Notes: generated from the sequence alone by a model not told the origin. DNA of 43,767 bases from Bacteroidota bacterium (GCA_018268105.1 JAFDXG010000196.1:1-43767), one strand, 5' to 3'. Counted from the stretch's first letter, positions 8,390 through 17,808 are shown. Translations and numbers: made by a program.

Positions 8390-9144
8390 TGTGGATAATA
8401 TTTGAGGTATATATTTTCGCCGTCAAATTCTGCGTAACTATAATAACGAATCCAATCTCCTAAATTAATATACCGGCTATTGTCTTTTAAGGGAAAGTTT
8501 ATTGGTAAATGACGATGCCCAAAAATAAAATAATCAAAATGTGCAGATTTCAGCACTTCTTTGCAATAACTAATCAGCCATTCATTTGCTTCACCAAGAA
8601 ATTTTGCGTCGCTTTCGCCGGTAAGGGCACGGCTGCTTTTACTGGATTGATGCGCAATACTCATGCCTATATATGGCGGAAGAATTCCAAAAAGTGACTG
8701 GCAAAATTTATTCCTGAAAATCTTCTTTAAAAATTTATATCCCTTGTCGCCCGGGCCCAACCCATCACCATGTCCGATAAGGAACCGCTTTCCATTAAAT
8801 TCAAAATCTCTGGGTTCAAAATAAACAGGTATATTAAGTTCCTGTTCAAAATATCCATCCATCCACATATCATGGTTACCCACAAAAAAATACATTGGAA
8901 TACCACTATCGGTAATTTCGGCCATTTTACCCAGGATCCTCACAAAACCTTTAGGAACCACCTTTTTGTACTCATACCAGAAATCGAACAAATCTCCAAC
9001 TATAAAAATTGCAGCAGCATCAGATTTAACCTCATCCAGAAATTTAACAACCAGTTTTTCCCGGTGCAGACTGGATGCATGATCGGGAACTCCGAGATGA
9101 AAGTCGGAAAGAAAAAATATCTTTTTTCCGGCAGGAATTTGCAT
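8386..9144 (-). CDS. lpxH: UDP-2,3-diacylglucosamine diphosphatase, LpxH-like
   Basis: A calcineurin-like phosphoesterase of 252 residues. All metal-ligand motifs of the family are visible in order: DFHLG (about residue 15), GDLFDFW, GNHDMW, GHGDGLGPGD and GHRHLP. The spacing and the YKFLKKIFRN segment after GHGDG fit LpxH, which cleaves UDP-2,3-diacyl-GlcN to lipid X and UMP at the membrane surface in lipid A synthesis. A Bacteroidota organism with an outer membrane needs this step. Another UDP-sugar hydrolase of the same fold is the main alternative. The next gene starts inside its stop codon, and a strong terminator separates it from ftsH upstream. Confidence 0.87.
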   Translation of the reverse strand: MQIPAGKKIFFLSDFHLGVPDHASSLHREKLVVKFLDEVKSDAAAIFIVGDLFDFWYEYKKVVPKGFVRILGKMAEITDSGIPMYFFVGNHDMWMDGYFEQELNIPVYFEPRDFEFNGKRFLIGHGDGLGPGDKGYKFLKKIFRNKFCQSLFGILPPYIGMSIAHQSSKSSRALTGESDAKFLGEANEWLISYCKEVLKSAHFDYFIFGHRHLPINFPLKDNSRYINLGDWIRYYSYAEFDGENIYLKYYPH

Positions 9145-9206
9145 TTGTGCAAGATATAATGAAATGACAAATTTCTTCTAAATTCCTTACGGCTGCAATA
9201 CTGTAA

Positions 9207-9233
9207 CAAAAAAGCACCGGACAAATCCGGTGC
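9207..9233 (-). terminator. Rho-independent terminator after ftsH
   Basis: On the minus strand GCACCGGA, a 4-nt TTTG loop and TCCGGTGC form a perfect 8-bp stem (9214-9233), followed at once by six T residues. It sits 42 bp after the ftsH stop and before lpxH, so it should insulate lpxH from ftsH transcription. Confidence 0.9.
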
Positions 9234-9274
9234 CAGGTAGAAAGAATTTACTACGTCTGCTGTTTTATTGCCCT

Positions 9275-11341
9275 TTATGATGCAGGGATTATTTCTGCAG
9301 GAGGCACCCCGGCACTTATTCCTCCATCCTCATGGCCGGAATGGTGTACTACATCTGCCGGCTTTTTTTCTTCAAAAGGCCGCTTGCCAATCAACGTTTC
9401 CAGGTCGCTTTGGAAAAGTACTTCTCGGGTAAGCAATTCTTTTGCAATGATTTCAACCTGTTGCTTTTTATCTAAAAGTAACGCCTTTGTTCTTGCGTAT
9501 GCTTTCTCTATTACTTTTCTCACCTCTTCGTCAATCAATTTCCCGGTTTCTTCGCTATAAGGTTTTGTAAAATAATTTTCCTGCTGAGGATCGTAATAGC
9601 TTATATTTCCTATCTTATCATTCATACCATATACCGTCACCATTGAATAGGCTATTTTGGTAATCTGCTGAAGATCGTTGCTTGCGCCTGTTGAAATTTT
9701 TCCAAAGAAAATTTCTTCGCTGGCACGACCGCCAAGCGTCATACATATCTGATCTGTCAGTTGATCTGTATTATACAAATATTGCTCTTTCGGTGTATAC
9801 TGGGCATACCCTAATGCTGCGGTACCGCGGGGAACTATTGTTACTTTGAGCAATGGATAGGCATGCTCAAGAAACCAGCCACAGATGGCATGTCCGGCTT
9901 CGTGGTAAGCAATAATTTCTTTTTCGTCTGGTGAAATAATTTTGTTTTTCTTTTCCAGCCCCCCAATAACGCGATCAATGGCGTCCTGAAAATCATCCAT
10001 CTCCACTTCCGATTTGCCTTTTCTGGCAGCAATCAGCGCAGCCTCATTGCAGACATTCGCAATGTCTGCCCCGGCAAATCCCGGAGTCTGTTCTGCCAGT
10101 TTAAATACATCCAGTTTACTGGATTTCTTTATCGGCTTAAGATGCACGTTAAAAATTTCTTCTCTTCCTTTTACATCTGGTTTGTCAATGGTAATCTGGC
10201 GATCAAATCGTCCCGGACGAAGCAGTGCGCTATCCAATACATCAGGGCGGTTAGTGGCCGCCAGTATAATGATACCGCTATCTGTACCAAAACCATCCAT
10301 TTCTACCAGCAACTGGTTGAGTGTGTTTTCCCTTTCATCATTGCTCATCATCATATTCTTTCCGCGAGCACGACCAATTGCATCAATTTCATCAATAAAT
10401 ATGATACAGGGAGCTTTTTCACGAGCCTGTTTAAAAAGATCTCTTACGCGACTTGCACCTACTCCCACAAAGAGTTCCACAAAGTCGGAACCGCTCATAC
10501 TAAAGAATGGAACCTGTGCTTCTCCCGCCATTGCTTTTGCCAGGAGGGTTTTTCCGGTACCTGGCGATCCTACCAGCAAAGCACCCTTTGGGATCTTCCC
10601 GCCGAGGGCTGTATATTTTTTAGGATTCTTCAAAAAGTCAACGATCTCCATCACTTCCTGCTTGGCTTCTTCCAGGCCTGCCACATCTGCAAACGTAATA
10701 TTTACTTTAGTCCCCTTTTCAAATAACGTAGCTTTTGATTTACCTATACTAAATATTCCACCAGGTCCGCCACCGCCACCGGGGCCACCCACTTTACGCA
10801 TCATCAAAACAAATAATAACGCAAACATTAGTAGCGGGAAGATGTAGCTCAGTAATGAGCCAAACCATTCGGGATCGCTTACAATATTTACCGGAACTTC
10901 TTTTACCTCTTTATGATCTTTATAAAATTCAGCAAGTGTGGTTCCAAGGTAGGTTTTAGCGTCTGCAACTTCAAATTGAAAATGTGGTCCGTCAGTTTTA
11001 GAAATTTTGTCCCATTTATCGCCCAGCATTGTGCGGTATACCTCTTTGGACAAACTGTCTTTTTTTACATACACCCTTACGATATCCTTATTCCTGACCA
11101 ACTCAAGTTTTTGGATGTCATTGTTTTCCAACATTTCATTCCTGAACTTCAGGTCAGTGATCACCGTGGCTGTTGGCGCTACTCCATTAAGCAACTGGTA
11201 CCCTACCAGCATAAGCGCAATTATACCATAAGCCCAGTATATATTGAATTTAGGCCCCTTCTTTTGTGATTTATCATCCCTGCCTGTTTCATTTCTTTTA
11301 TTTAAACCCGGTATCTTATTTTGATTATTGTCCTGTGTCAT
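9275..11341 (-). CDS. ftsH: ATP-dependent zinc metalloprotease FtsH
   Basis: A protein of 688 residues, anchored in the inner membrane. TM1 is near residues 30-50 and TM2 near 160-180, with a periplasmic domain between them. The AAA domain has Walker A GSPGTGKT near 256-264 (Ser replacing the usual Pro), Walker B IIFIDEIDAIG near 312 and the arginine-finger segment ALLRPGRFDRQ. The protease domain has the zinc motif HEAGH near 480 and EEIFFGKISTGASNDL downstream. FtsH degrades misassembled membrane proteins and short-lived regulators as a hexamer. The Gly-rich linker GGPGGGGGPGG after TM2 is notable but common in the phylum. It lies 94 bp downstream of rsfS on the same strand. Confidence 0.97.
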   Translation of the reverse strand: MTQDNNQNKIPGLNKRNETGRDDKSQKKGPKFNIYWAYGIIALMLVGYQLLNGVAPTATVITDLKFRNEMLENNDIQKLELVRNKDIVRVYVKKDSLSKEVYRTMLGDKWDKISKTDGPHFQFEVADAKTYLGTTLAEFYKDHKEVKEVPVNIVSDPEWFGSLLSYIFPLLMFALLFVLMMRKVGGPGGGGGPGGIFSIGKSKATLFEKGTKVNITFADVAGLEEAKQEVMEIVDFLKNPKKYTALGGKIPKGALLVGSPGTGKTLLAKAMAGEAQVPFFSMSGSDFVELFVGVGASRVRDLFKQAREKAPCIIFIDEIDAIGRARGKNMMMSNDERENTLNQLLVEMDGFGTDSGIIILAATNRPDVLDSALLRPGRFDRQITIDKPDVKGREEIFNVHLKPIKKSSKLDVFKLAEQTPGFAGADIANVCNEAALIAARKGKSEVEMDDFQDAIDRVIGGLEKKNKIISPDEKEIIAYHEAGHAICGWFLEHAYPLLKVTIVPRGTAALGYAQYTPKEQYLYNTDQLTDQICMTLGGRASEEIFFGKISTGASNDLQQITKIAYSMVTVYGMNDKIGNISYYDPQQENYFTKPYSEETGKLIDEEVRKVIEKAYARTKALLLDKKQQVEIIAKELLTREVLFQSDLETLIGKRPFEEKKPADVVHHSGHEDGGISAGVPPAEIIPAS

Positions 11342-11435
11342 AAAACATCTTCACTTATTGATTGTAATTTAAACAGTTAACAGCCTTTTTTATTTTACTG
11401 TCACTTCATTATTATATAAAAACTCATTAAACAGA

Positions 11436-11837
11436 TTACGCACTATGTTCTATCCGGTCTGCGTCATTCCACATTTCTTCCAGTTTATAAAATTTCCTGT
11501 TTTCTGGTTGAAAAATATGTACAACTATATTTACATAATCTATCAGCACCCACTGCAGCGCCTGATATCCTTCGTGCCGGTAAGGCAACTCCTCACAGTT
11601 TTGCTTTACCTCTTCTTCTACTGCATCCGCTATTGCTTTAACCTGAACATGACTGGAAGCTTCACAAACGATAAAAAAATCTGCCACCGCTTCCTGCACC
11701 TTCTTTAGATCCAGGGAAATAATATTTTCTCCTTTTTTATTCCTGATTGCGTTGATGATTGTTTTAAAAAGCTTACTGTTCCTCGTCAACCTGGCTGTAC
11801 GTTTGGGGCGTTCAGTTAACACCTGTAATGCTGTCAA
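11436..11837 (-). CDS. rsfS: Ribosome silencing factor RsfS
   Basis: A protein of 133 residues. The RsfS/Iojap core is clear: KKGENIISLDLKKVQEA, then ADFFIVCEASSHVQVKAIAD, RHEGYQALQWVLIDY and the C-terminal VVHIFQPENRKFYKLEEMW. RsfS binds ribosomal protein uL14 and prevents subunit joining in starvation. The start is uncertain: no ATG is available, the frame opens at a TTG (11837) with an in-frame stop a dozen or so codons upstream, and a GTG at 11822 is an alternative. The order rsfS-ftsH is common in Bacteroidota and suggests a joint transcript. birA is divergent, with a shared upstream region of about 140 bp. Confidence 0.93.
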   Translation of the reverse strand: MTALQVLTERPKRTARLTRNSKLFKTIINAIRNKKGENIISLDLKKVQEAVADFFIVCEASSHVQVKAIADAVEEEVKQNCEELPYRHEGYQALQWVLIDYVNIVVHIFQPENRKFYKLEEMWNDADRIEHSA

Positions 11838-11979
11838 TAGAAATGATTTTAAGTTTGCCCCTTTTTACCAGGGGTTGATTTATTTGTTTTCTTAACTGAC
11901 CTTCGGAAAAGGCCGTGTATTTATTATTGTTCTTATTGTCTAACTTGCTCAAAAATAGTAATTAATTCGGTATTCCGGT

Positions 11980-12720
11980 ATGCAATCATTTGGGCGGCGC
12001 TTTACCATTTTAAACAGTGTGGATAGCACCAACAACTATGCCATGAGGGAGGTTCATGCTGGTTTGGCAAACCACGGTGATGTATACTTTGCCTTTGATC
12101 AAACGAAGGGGAAGGGGCAACGAAATAAAAGATGGATAACTCAACCGGGAGAAAACATTACCATGAGCCTGCTAACATTCCCTGTAACCCTTTCTCCGGC
12201 TAAACCCTTCCTGCTTGTTGCAGCCGTGGCGCTTGGCGTATATGATTTTTTTCAACATTATGCAGGTAATATGACTCGTATTAAATGGCCTAATGATATT
12301 TTTTGGGGTGACAGAAAGGCAGGAGGGATATTGATCGAAAATCAGATTCGGAACCAAAAATGGCGGGTTGCTGTTATTGGTATCGGAATAAATATAAATC
12401 AAACTCATTTTGGAACCATTTCAGAAAAAGTTATTTCTCTAACTGAAATCGCCGGCAAAAAGTTTGATGTAATCGTATTGGCTAAATCACTTTGTAAGTT
12501 TTTAGAGACCCGGTACCTGCAATTATTATCTGGCAAAAACCACGACATTTTAAATGATTATATATCCGTCATGTATAAATTAAATGAAGAAGTAAATTTT
12601 CGATCAGCAATAATTGATTTCAGGGCAAAGATTGAAGGAGTATATGCCACCGGAGTTTTGAAGACAAACCATCCGGAATATGGTCGGTTGCCATGGGGTG
12701 CTGCCGAATGGGTTGTTTAG
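11980..12720 (+). CDS. birA: Biotin--[acetyl-CoA-carboxylase] ligase (monofunctional)
   Basis: A protein of 246 residues that makes biotinyl-AMP and transfers biotin to the carrier protein of acetyl-CoA carboxylase and related carboxylases. Visible motifs: DSTNNYAMRE at the N-terminus, the biotinyl-AMP loop TKGKGQRNKRW (GRGRxGRxW in E. coli), RIKWPNDIFWGDRKAGGILIE and VIGIGININQ. There is no N-terminal winged-helix domain, so unlike E. coli BirA it should not be a DNA-binding repressor. A short C-terminal SH3-like part is present. The divergent rsfS gene shares its upstream region. The LON-domain gene follows 38 bp downstream on the same strand. Confidence 0.94.
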   Translation: MQSFGRRFTILNSVDSTNNYAMREVHAGLANHGDVYFAFDQTKGKGQRNKRWITQPGENITMSLLTFPVTLSPAKPFLLVAAVALGVYDFFQHYAGNMTRIKWPNDIFWGDRKAGGILIENQIRNQKWRVAVIGIGININQTHFGTISEKVISLTEIAGKKFDVIVLAKSLCKFLETRYLQLLSGKNHDILNDYISVMYKLNEEVNFRSAIIDFRAKIEGVYATGVLKTNHPEYGRLPWGAAEWVV

Positions 12721-12758
12721 TCATTAAATTATTCGAAAACCTAAGAATTGTATATAGA

Positions 12759-13424
12759 ATGACAAACTTTATTCCAATATTTCCTTTAACCGTTGTAGTA
12801 TATCCTTTCGAAGAATTGAACCTTCACATTTTTGAACCCCGCTATAAACAACTTATCCGGGAATGTTTCAGCGACGTAAAACCATTTGGTATACCCTCTG
12901 TAATAAATAAAAAAATAGGCGATTGGGGTACCCTGGTTAAAGTGCAGGAAATTGTAAAAACTTATGAAAACGGGGAAATGGACATCCGAACAAAGGGAAT
13001 CGCTGTTTTCAGAATTCTGGAGATTATTAAAAGTATTCCCTCTAAGTTATATAGTGGCGCCATTGTAAATTATCCGGAAAATCAAACATCGGGAAATCAT
13101 GCGCTGATGAAAAAAGTGCTGGCAGGGTTAAAAGAAATGCATCAGTTGCTCAAAATTTCCAAACATTATAAAAAGCCTGAAGCAGAGTTGTTATCTTACG
13201 ACATCGCTCATCACTGCGGGCTTAGCCAGGAAGAAGAATATGAAATGTTAGGACTCCTGCAGGAAGTTCAACGGCAGGAATACCTGAAAAGACATATCAA
13301 TAAAATTATAGCCGTGCTTAAAAAAACAGAATCCCTGAAGGAAAAAATTAAGCTAAACGGACATTTTAGAAACCTGTCATCCTTTGACTTTGACGATATC
13401 GGTAGCGGGCAACGGGGTACATGA
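12759..13424 (+). CDS. LON substrate-binding domain protein
   Basis: A protein of 221 residues from the ATG at 12759; the frame stays open upstream into birA, but MTNFIPIFPLTVVVYP is the standard LON-domain N-terminus. HIFEPRYKQLIREC follows, then a beta-rich half and a helical half, as in the N-terminal substrate-binding domain of Lon. There is no AAA or protease domain, so it is the stand-alone form found in many bacteria. Its function is unproven; a chaperone or adaptor role is only a guess. It lies 38 bp after birA on the same strand and converges on rho with a 93-bp gap in which I see no clear hairpin terminator. Confidence 0.88.
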   Translation: MTNFIPIFPLTVVVYPFEELNLHIFEPRYKQLIRECFSDVKPFGIPSVINKKIGDWGTLVKVQEIVKTYENGEMDIRTKGIAVFRILEIIKSIPSKLYSGAIVNYPENQTSGNHALMKKVLAGLKEMHQLLKISKHYKKPEAELLSYDIAHHCGLSQEEEYEMLGLLQEVQRQEYLKRHINKIIAVLKKTESLKEKIKLNGHFRNLSSFDFDDIGSGQRGT

Positions 13425-13517
13425 TTTTCTCAACTAAAGTAGAATATTGTATTTACACAGACCCGAGAAAACGAAAATATACGTTCCGTCTTTCACCTCT
13501 CACGATAATCAAAATAT

Positions 13518-15167
13518 TTAACTATTCATACTTGCCAAAAACTCCTGGTTGTCTTTTGTGCCGCGCATCCGTTTCAGCAATTCATTCATTGCTTCTTCAG
13601 AATTCATATCCGCCAAATAATTCCGGAGCAGGTGCATTCTTTTCAAAACGTCTTTTTCGAGCAGCAAATCCTCCCGTCTTGTAGAAGAGGCAACAAGATC
13701 TATTGCAGGGAAAATCCTTCTGTTTGCCAGTCTTCTGTCTAACTGGAGCTCCATATTACCGGTTCCTTTAAACTCTTCAAAAATGACTTCATCCATTTTT
13801 GAACCGGTATCAATCAATGCTGTAGCTAATATGGTAAGAGAACCGCCATTCTCAATTTTGCGGGCTGCCCCAAAAAATTGCTTTGGTTTTTGCATGGCAT
13901 TCGCTTCCACTCCCCCCGAAAGTACTTTACCTGAGGCAGGAGCTACAGTGTTGTGAGCGCGGGCCAGCCTGGTAATTGAATCAAGCAGTATTACCACATC
14001 ATGTCCGCACTCTACTAATCGCTTTGCCTTTTGAAGAGCAATGGTAGAAACTTTCACATGTTTTTCTGCGGGCTCATCAAAAGTTGAGGCTATCACTTCT
14101 GCCCGTACGCTACGCTCCATGTCTGTCACCTCTTCTGGTCGTTCATCCACCAGCACAATCATCATGTAGCATTCCGGATGATTTTCTGCAATTGCATTGG
14201 CAATATCTTTTAGCAAAACTGTTTTACCGGTTTTGGGTTGTGCCACAATCAAGCCACGCTGACCCTTACCAATAGGTGTGAAAAGGTCTATGATCCTTGT
14301 GCTATATAATGAGGGTTGGGTAAAAAGATTTAGTTTTTCAAAAGGAAAAAGAGGTGTCAGATAGTCGAAAGGAACTCTGTCGCGAACCTCTTCCGGGGAT
14401 TTGCCATTTATTGCTTCTACTTTCAACAATGCAAAATATTTCTCCCCTTCTTTGGGCGGCCGGACAGCACCAGAAACGGTATCCCCTGTCTTTAATCCGA
14501 AGAGTTTTATCTGAGAAGGAGAAACGTAAATATCATCTGGAGAAGAGAGATAGTTATAATCGCTGCTCCGCAAAAAACCATACCCGTCGGGCATCATTTC
14601 CAGAACACCTTCACTCATGATTACACCATCAAATTCTATATTAAATGCCTGGTCACGGCGATGTGGATAATTCTTCCGTTCGGTCTGAGGTTCTTCCACC
14701 ACCGGAGTTTCTTCGGCGGGCTCTGTTATTTCAGGTATTTCTACTACCTCTTCCGGTATACTATCCGGCGTATTATGCAAATCCGTTCTTTCTTCCTCAG
14801 TTAATTCCTCGTTCGGAAAAGGATTAATCCTGGTTTTCTTTATTATTTTTTTGTCGCCTTTCTTTTCAGCTTCATTTAGGGTCTTCTTTTTTCTGGCTGG
14901 CGCAACCGGTGCCGGTTTTTCCGATTCAGATTCCACGATAGCTTCTTCTGTGCTATTGGCTGTAGTTGCTTTTACTACACGTCTGCGCTTCGTCTTTTCT
15001 TCTGGTTTATCCGCTGATGCGGCGCTGTTGACTATTGCCTGTTTGTCTAATATTTTGTATATCAGTTCTTGCTTATCGAGCTTTTTAGCATTAACTATGT
15101 TTAGTTGCTCTGCTATATCAAGCAGTTCAGGAACGAGCATGTCGTTCAATTGGAGGATATCGTACAT
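13518..15167 (-). CDS. rho: Transcription termination factor Rho
   Basis: A protein of 549 residues, longer than the 419 of E. coli Rho. A Rho_N helical domain covers about residues 1-45. Next comes a roughly 120-residue charged, low-complexity linker rich in Lys, Glu and Pro, then the RNA-binding cold-shock domain (EGVLEMMPDGYGFLRSSDYN, about 180-260). The ATPase domain has Walker A PKTGKT near 310, Walker B VVILLDS near 390 and the Q/R-loop region SGGVEANAMQKPKQFFGAAR. The hexamer pulls RNA and ends untranslated transcripts. The long charged insertion between Rho_N and the cold-shock domain is typical of Bacteroidota Rho and has been linked to condensate formation in gut relatives; whether this one does so is inference. 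Confidence 0.97.
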   Translation of the reverse strand: MYDILQLNDMLVPELLDIAEQLNIVNAKKLDKQELIYKILDKQAIVNSAASADKPEEKTKRRRVVKATTANSTEEAIVESESEKPAPVAPARKKKTLNEAEKKGDKKIIKKTRINPFPNEELTEEERTDLHNTPDSIPEEVVEIPEITEPAEETPVVEEPQTERKNYPHRRDQAFNIEFDGVIMSEGVLEMMPDGYGFLRSSDYNYLSSPDDIYVSPSQIKLFGLKTGDTVSGAVRPPKEGEKYFALLKVEAINGKSPEEVRDRVPFDYLTPLFPFEKLNLFTQPSLYSTRIIDLFTPIGKGQRGLIVAQPKTGKTVLLKDIANAIAENHPECYMMIVLVDERPEEVTDMERSVRAEVIASTFDEPAEKHVKVSTIALQKAKRLVECGHDVVILLDSITRLARAHNTVAPASGKVLSGGVEANAMQKPKQFFGAARKIENGGSLTILATALIDTGSKMDEVIFEEFKGTGNMELQLDRRLANRRIFPAIDLVASSTRREDLLLEKDVLKRMHLLRNYLADMNSEEAMNELLKRMRGTKDNQEFLASMNS

Positions 15168-15364
15168 AAAATACTCTATAGGTTTAACATCTCATCAAAC
15201 ACCTGTTACTTTGAAAGAGAAATTTTTGAAATGAATTTTTGGTTGATCGAAAAGGTGAGGAATGGTAAAACTGAAAAAATCCCGGAGCTTGATTAGAACT
15301 GATCAGTCTGATTCCTGCGCAATAATACACCAAATTTCAATAAAGTAAAAAATTTTTTCCCTCT

Positions 15365-15372
15365 TATCTTTG
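15365..15372 (+). promoter_or_regulatory. -7 promoter box of asnS
   Basis: TATCTTTG matches TAnnTTTG, 63 bp before the asnS ATG, within the 268-bp divergent spacer between rho and asnS. The A/T-rich run upstream contains no clear TTTG at the expected -33 position. A leader of about 55 nt would result; no tRNA-binding T-box element is recognisable in it. The rest of the spacer shows nothing else I can name. Confidence 0.45.
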
Positions 15373-15435
15373 CTCCTCTTTTTAAAAAGGATTGCCATTA
15401 TAGGTTTTCCCGGCTTTTATTAACAAACATCTATT

Positions 15436-16872
15436 ATGTTTAATAAACGGATAAAAATAAAAAAATTGCTTACAGAACAACCTTCTGGTCAGCAGGTAAC
15501 CGTAATGGGTTGGGTGAAAAGTTTCAGAAACAATCAATTTATTGCCCTGAACGACGGTTCTACAAACAATAATATTCAAATAGTTACTGAGCTGGGAAAG
15601 TTTGATGAAACAACCCTAAAAAGAATAACAATTTCAGCAGCACTAATGGTTTCCGGAACACTTATTCCTTCTTTGGGCAAAGGCCAGCAGATGGAAATTA
15701 AAGCGGATGAAATCACCATTTTAGGCGACAGTGATGCAGAAAAATACCCACTACAGCCCAAAAAGCATAGCCTTGAGTTTTTAAGGGAAATTGCACACCT
15801 GAGGTTCCGCACCAGTACTTTTGGTGCAGTATTCAGGATCAGGCACAGCCTTGCCTTTGCAATTCATCAGTTCTTTAATGAAAGAGGGTTTGTATACTTA
15901 CATACGCCTATAATTACAGCCAGCGATGCAGAAGGCGCCGGAGAAATGTTTAAAGTAACAACCCTGCCTTTCGATAATACCCCCAGAACGCCGGATGGCG
16001 AAATAAATTATAAAGAGGATTTTTTTGGACGGGCCACCAATTTAACAGTGAGCGGTCAGCTTGAGGGTGAACTTGGCGCTACCGGCCTGGGTGATATATA
16101 TACTTTTGGCCCCACTTTCAGAGCAGAAAACAGCAATACTCCCCGGCATCTTGCAGAATTCTGGATGATAGAACCAGAAATGGCCTTTTATGATCTTGAA
16201 GACAATATGAACCTGGCCGAGGAGTTCATAAAATATATTATTCGGTATGCGATGGAGCATAATGCTGAGGATTTGACTTTTCTGCAACAACGGCTAATAG
16301 AAGAAGAAAAACTGCTTCCGCAGGATAAAAGGAGCGAAATGGGATTGTTGCAAAAACTGGAATTTGTTTTAAATAATGCATTTGAAAGAATTAGTTATAC
16401 CGAAGCCATTGATATTTTAATTCAGTCCCCTCCATATAAAAAGAAAAAGTTTCAATACGAAGTGAAATGGGGTATGGATATGCAAAGCGAGCATGAACGT
16501 TACCTGGTAGAAAAACATTTTAAAAAACCGGTTATTGTAACAGATTACCCGGCCGATATTAAAGCCTTTTATATGCGTCAGAATGATGATGGCAAAACTG
16601 TAGCCGCAATGGATATTCTTGCTCCGGGTATCGGCGAAATTGTTGGCGGATCGCAAAGAGAAGAAAGGCTCGAAAAACTGGGAACCAGGATGAAAGCGAT
16701 GAATATTCCACAGGAGGAGTTGTCCTGGTATTTAGACACAAGACGATTTGGAACAGTACCCCATGCCGGTTTTGGACTTGGTTTTGAGCGTATGGTATTA
16801 TTTGTAACCGGGATGAGTAATATCAGGGATGTCATTCCTTTTCCAAGAACCCCCAAAAATGCTGCTTTTTAG
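15436..16872 (+). CDS. asnS: Asparaginyl-tRNA synthetase
   Basis: A class II synthetase of 478 residues that charges tRNA-Asn with asparagine. The N-terminal OB-fold anticodon-binding domain contains VTVMGWVKSFRNNQFIALND. The catalytic domain has motif 2 FRAENSNTPRHLAEFWMIEP and motif 3 GFGLGFERMVLFVTGMSN. The EPEMAF and FPRTP segments and the absence of the aspartyl-type insertion separate AsnRS from AspRS. The length and domain order are normal for bacterial AsnS. The gene is divergent from rho and its stop codon is 5 bp from that of the convergent universal stress gene. Confidence 0.97.
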   Translation: MFNKRIKIKKLLTEQPSGQQVTVMGWVKSFRNNQFIALNDGSTNNNIQIVTELGKFDETTLKRITISAALMVSGTLIPSLGKGQQMEIKADEITILGDSDAEKYPLQPKKHSLEFLREIAHLRFRTSTFGAVFRIRHSLAFAIHQFFNERGFVYLHTPIITASDAEGAGEMFKVTTLPFDNTPRTPDGEINYKEDFFGRATNLTVSGQLEGELGATGLGDIYTFGPTFRAENSNTPRHLAEFWMIEPEMAFYDLEDNMNLAEEFIKYIIRYAMEHNAEDLTFLQQRLIEEEKLLPQDKRSEMGLLQKLEFVLNNAFERISYTEAIDILIQSPPYKKKKFQYEVKWGMDMQSEHERYLVEKHFKKPVIVTDYPADIKAFYMRQNDDGKTVAAMDILAPGIGEIVGGSQREERLEKLGTRMKAMNIPQEELSWYLDTRRFGTVPHAGFGLGFERMVLFVTGMSNIRDVIPFPRTPKNAAF

Positions 16873-16877
16873 TTTTA

Positions 16878-17720
16878 TTATTTGCGATGAACAGATAATA
16901 TGGGAATATGCGAGTGAAAAACCAATTCTTTGGAATGTCTCTTCTGAAAAAGGCCTTCCAATAAATTATGTTTCTTAGGAACAACAATAAGCAGGTCTAT
17001 ATTATTACTTTCTGCAAACGTATGAATGCTCTTTTCTACTTCCTCTCCACTAATGAAGAAAAACTTTGGATCAAGGTCTCCCAACATTGATCTAAGCATT
17101 TCTTCCTGTTCCTGGCTTTTTTTATCTGCGCTGTCTTTATTAAAATCAACATTCAGAATATCAAGTTCTGCATTAAAAGTTTTTATCCATTCATTAAGTA
17201 CATCTATCGGTATAGTATCAGACAGTTTTTTAAAATCGCAGGCATACCCTATTTTTCGCAAGCCTTTAAATGTAGCTCCTGCCGGAACAATCAATACAGG
17301 CCAAGTCAAATGCCTTATAGCCGAAAGAGCTGAACTTCCAACCAATAGCCTTTCTATTAAGCCAGCACCCTTATTTCCCATGATTACGGCAAAGGGTTTT
17401 ACGGAATCACACAATGTTTCCAGTTCATTTATCAATACCCCCATCTTTACCTGGGTAAACACTTTTATTTCGCCTGAAGTAATATGCTCAATATCCTCTT
17501 TCAGCGAAGCCATTCTTTCTTTATTTACTTTTTCCAGTTCATTAATATCAATAACCGGGAGGGGTACTATTTCGTCGGTATTATTATTATAAGAAACGGG
17601 CACCTGGTACACATGAAGAAGTAAAAGAGAAGCTTTCAGATTCATGGCCATATCCACGGCATAGTTCATGGCATTCGTTGCCACCGGCGAAAAATCAGTA
17701 GGTAAAATAATCGTTTTCAT
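16878..17720 (-). CDS. Universal stress protein with two UspA domains
   Basis: A protein of 280 residues made of two tandem UspA folds. Domain 1 (about 1-150) starts TIILPTDFSPVATNAMNYA and carries a perfect ATP-binding motif G-2x-G-9x-GS (GNKGAGLIERLLVGSS). Domain 2 (about 155-280) starts KIGYACDFKKLSDTIP, but its equivalent segment, VVPKKHNLLEGLFQKRHS, lacks the glycines. This gives one ATP-competent and one degenerate half, a pattern common among tandem Usp proteins. Roles are generally in stress survival; no specific partner is suggested here. The gene is convergent with asnS and divergent from the oxygenase gene 88 bp away. Confidence 0.92.
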   Translation of the reverse strand: MKTIILPTDFSPVATNAMNYAVDMAMNLKASLLLLHVYQVPVSYNNNTDEIVPLPVIDINELEKVNKERMASLKEDIEHITSGEIKVFTQVKMGVLINELETLCDSVKPFAVIMGNKGAGLIERLLVGSSALSAIRHLTWPVLIVPAGATFKGLRKIGYACDFKKLSDTIPIDVLNEWIKTFNAELDILNVDFNKDSADKKSQEQEEMLRSMLGDLDPKFFFISGEEVEKSIHTFAESNNIDLLIVVPKKHNLLEGLFQKRHSKELVFHSHIPILSVHRK

Positions 17721-17808
17721 CGCTGAAAGTAATTTTAAAAAGATAAGATACTAATTTCATACAAAATTTTGTCATTCCCACATTCAGTTACACTCAATTT
17801 TGCCAAAT

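Noticed and set aside
10014..10847. A long plus-strand open frame (277 codons) opposite ftsH.
   Set aside because: It is an antisense shadow of the highly conserved ftsH coding sequence and shows no family resemblance of its own.
13425..13517. Possible bidirectional terminator between the LON-domain gene and rho.
   Set aside because: Only a trivial ACG/CGT pairing is visible; no stable stem with a T run in either direction.
15168..15435. Possible T-box or other riboswitch in the rho-asnS spacer.
   Set aside because: No specifier-loop, T-box sequence or terminator hairpin could be found, and T-boxes are not expected in this phylum.
17026..17592. A 188-codon plus-strand frame opposite the universal stress gene.
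   Set aside because: Low-complexity Ser/Leu-rich translation typical of an antisense frame; the Usp motifs on the minus strand are decisive.
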